From the NCBI RefSeq assembly GCF_011604685.1, contig NZ_CP050063.1, positions 7,295,001 to 7,359,000 on the forward strand: a stretch of DNA of 64,000 nt. Reading direction: 5' to 3'. Made by a program: the position numbers and the translations under genes. Shown piece by piece: positions 63,758 through 64,000 of this stretch. Each line of letters opens with the position of its first letter. The first letter of the stretch is position 1. Below the pieces are notes generated by a model. The model ran no database searches, was not told the DNA's origin, and was given only the letters and a program-made list of their open reading frames with translations. This DNA comes from Spirosoma aureum (GTDB lineage: Bacteria > Bacteroidota > Bacteroidia > Cytophagales > Spirosomataceae).

Positions 63758-64000
63758 ATGTACGAATCGCGCGAACATCTACAGACGCTGACTGAGATCC
63801 GCAGCCTGATGGAACGCTCTTCCAAATTCCTGTCATTGAGCGGCTTATCGGGCGTATCAGCGGGCATTATTGCTCTAATAGGGGCTACTGTTGTTTATGT
63901 TCGCCTACGAACTGATCTGCTTCAGGCACTGAGCTACCAGCGAATCGAACTTTACAACGACACTGCTCACCAGGCTATTCGCGAATTTTTGGTTACAGTG
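63758..64000 (+). CDS. membrane protein of unknown function (partial, N-terminal)
   Basis: The first 81 codons are seen; the gene runs past the window. It starts MYESREHLQTLTEIRSLMER and enters one clear membrane helix (LSGLSGVSAGIIALIGATVVYV) at about 25-50, followed by an amphipathic region YQRIELYND. The family cannot be named from this part. It follows dgkA by 110 bases. Confidence 0.75.
   Translation, partial: MYESREHLQTLTEIRSLMERSSKFLSLSGLSGVSAGIIALIGATVVYVRLRTDLLQALSYQRIELYNDTAHQAIREFLVTV

Noticed and set aside
1..64000. CRISPR arrays, rRNA operons, insertion sequences, prophage genes
   Set aside because: No regularly spaced repeats, rRNA sequence, transposase or phage structural genes were seen; the short palindromic repeats are not arrays.

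Overview
The window looks like a chromosomal segment of a Bacteroidota bacterium of the order Cytophagales, most like Spirosoma or a close relative. Supporting signs are a FecI-type sigma factor, FecR anti-sigma and SusC/SusD quartet, LytS/LytTR and CHASE3 two-component systems, a promoter with the Bacteroidota TTTG / TAnnTTTG boxes, weak or absent Shine-Dalgarno sequences, and many secreted enzymes with lipoprotein or Sec signals. This assignment is inferred from gene content; no database search was possible.

Layout. 1-870: end of a sensor kinase and its NarL/LuxR-type regulator. 929-1549: one reading frame joining HicA-like toxin, HicB-like antitoxin and helix-turn-helix parts. 2240-7395: exopolysaccharide genes (nucleotide-sugar epimerase, PHP tyrosine phosphatase, nucleotide-sugar 6-dehydrogenase, glycosyltransferase). 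7559-13193: HAD hydrolase, quinone oxidoreductase, serine hydrolase and di-haem peroxidase. 13456-16947: a large secreted purple-acid-phosphatase fused to adhesin-like repeats. 17203-24109: FAH-family enzyme, recO, lptB, Nif3-like protein, zinc-ribbon coiled-coil protein and a TPR protein. 24240-40609: sigma/anti-sigma, SusC, SusD, a mutarotase-like protein, a PQQ dehydrogenase with cytochrome c, a RspA/mannonate-dehydratase-like enzyme, a double SGNH hydrolase, an SGNH-TPR membrane protein and a DUF5989-like small protein. Together these look like a regulated carbohydrate or sugar-acid uptake and oxidation locus. 40690-54606: LytTR/LytS pair, PAP2/haloperoxidase, MpaB-like oxygenase, serine dehydratase, AI-2E-type transporter, accA, beta-CASP nuclease, dacB, a histidine kinase with response regulator, and hslV. 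54760-58310: an Lrp regulator, a 159-nt tRNA-like RNA, lepA and a small gene cassette. 58329-64000: purK, a GIN-domain protein, an orphan ABC ATPase, a secreted unknown, a DUF1361 protein, dgkA and a partial membrane protein.

Most notable. (1) A two-gene cassette (a minimal nucleotidyltransferase of the DUF6932 type plus a small overlapping coiled-coil gene) sits directly behind lepA, bounded by a perfect 52-bp direct repeat of the lepA 3' end; the far copy abuts what looks like the original lepA terminator. This looks like a mobile toxin-antitoxin or defence-like unit that inserts into lepA and restores its end. (2) Just upstream of lepA is a promoter- and terminator-flanked tRNA-like RNA with D, anticodon, T and acceptor elements but an 85-nt structured variable region. 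(3) HicA and HicB are fused in one polypeptide. (4) A palindromic repeat family is present in three intergenic copies. (5) A phosphatase is fused to a trimeric-adhesin-like stalk.
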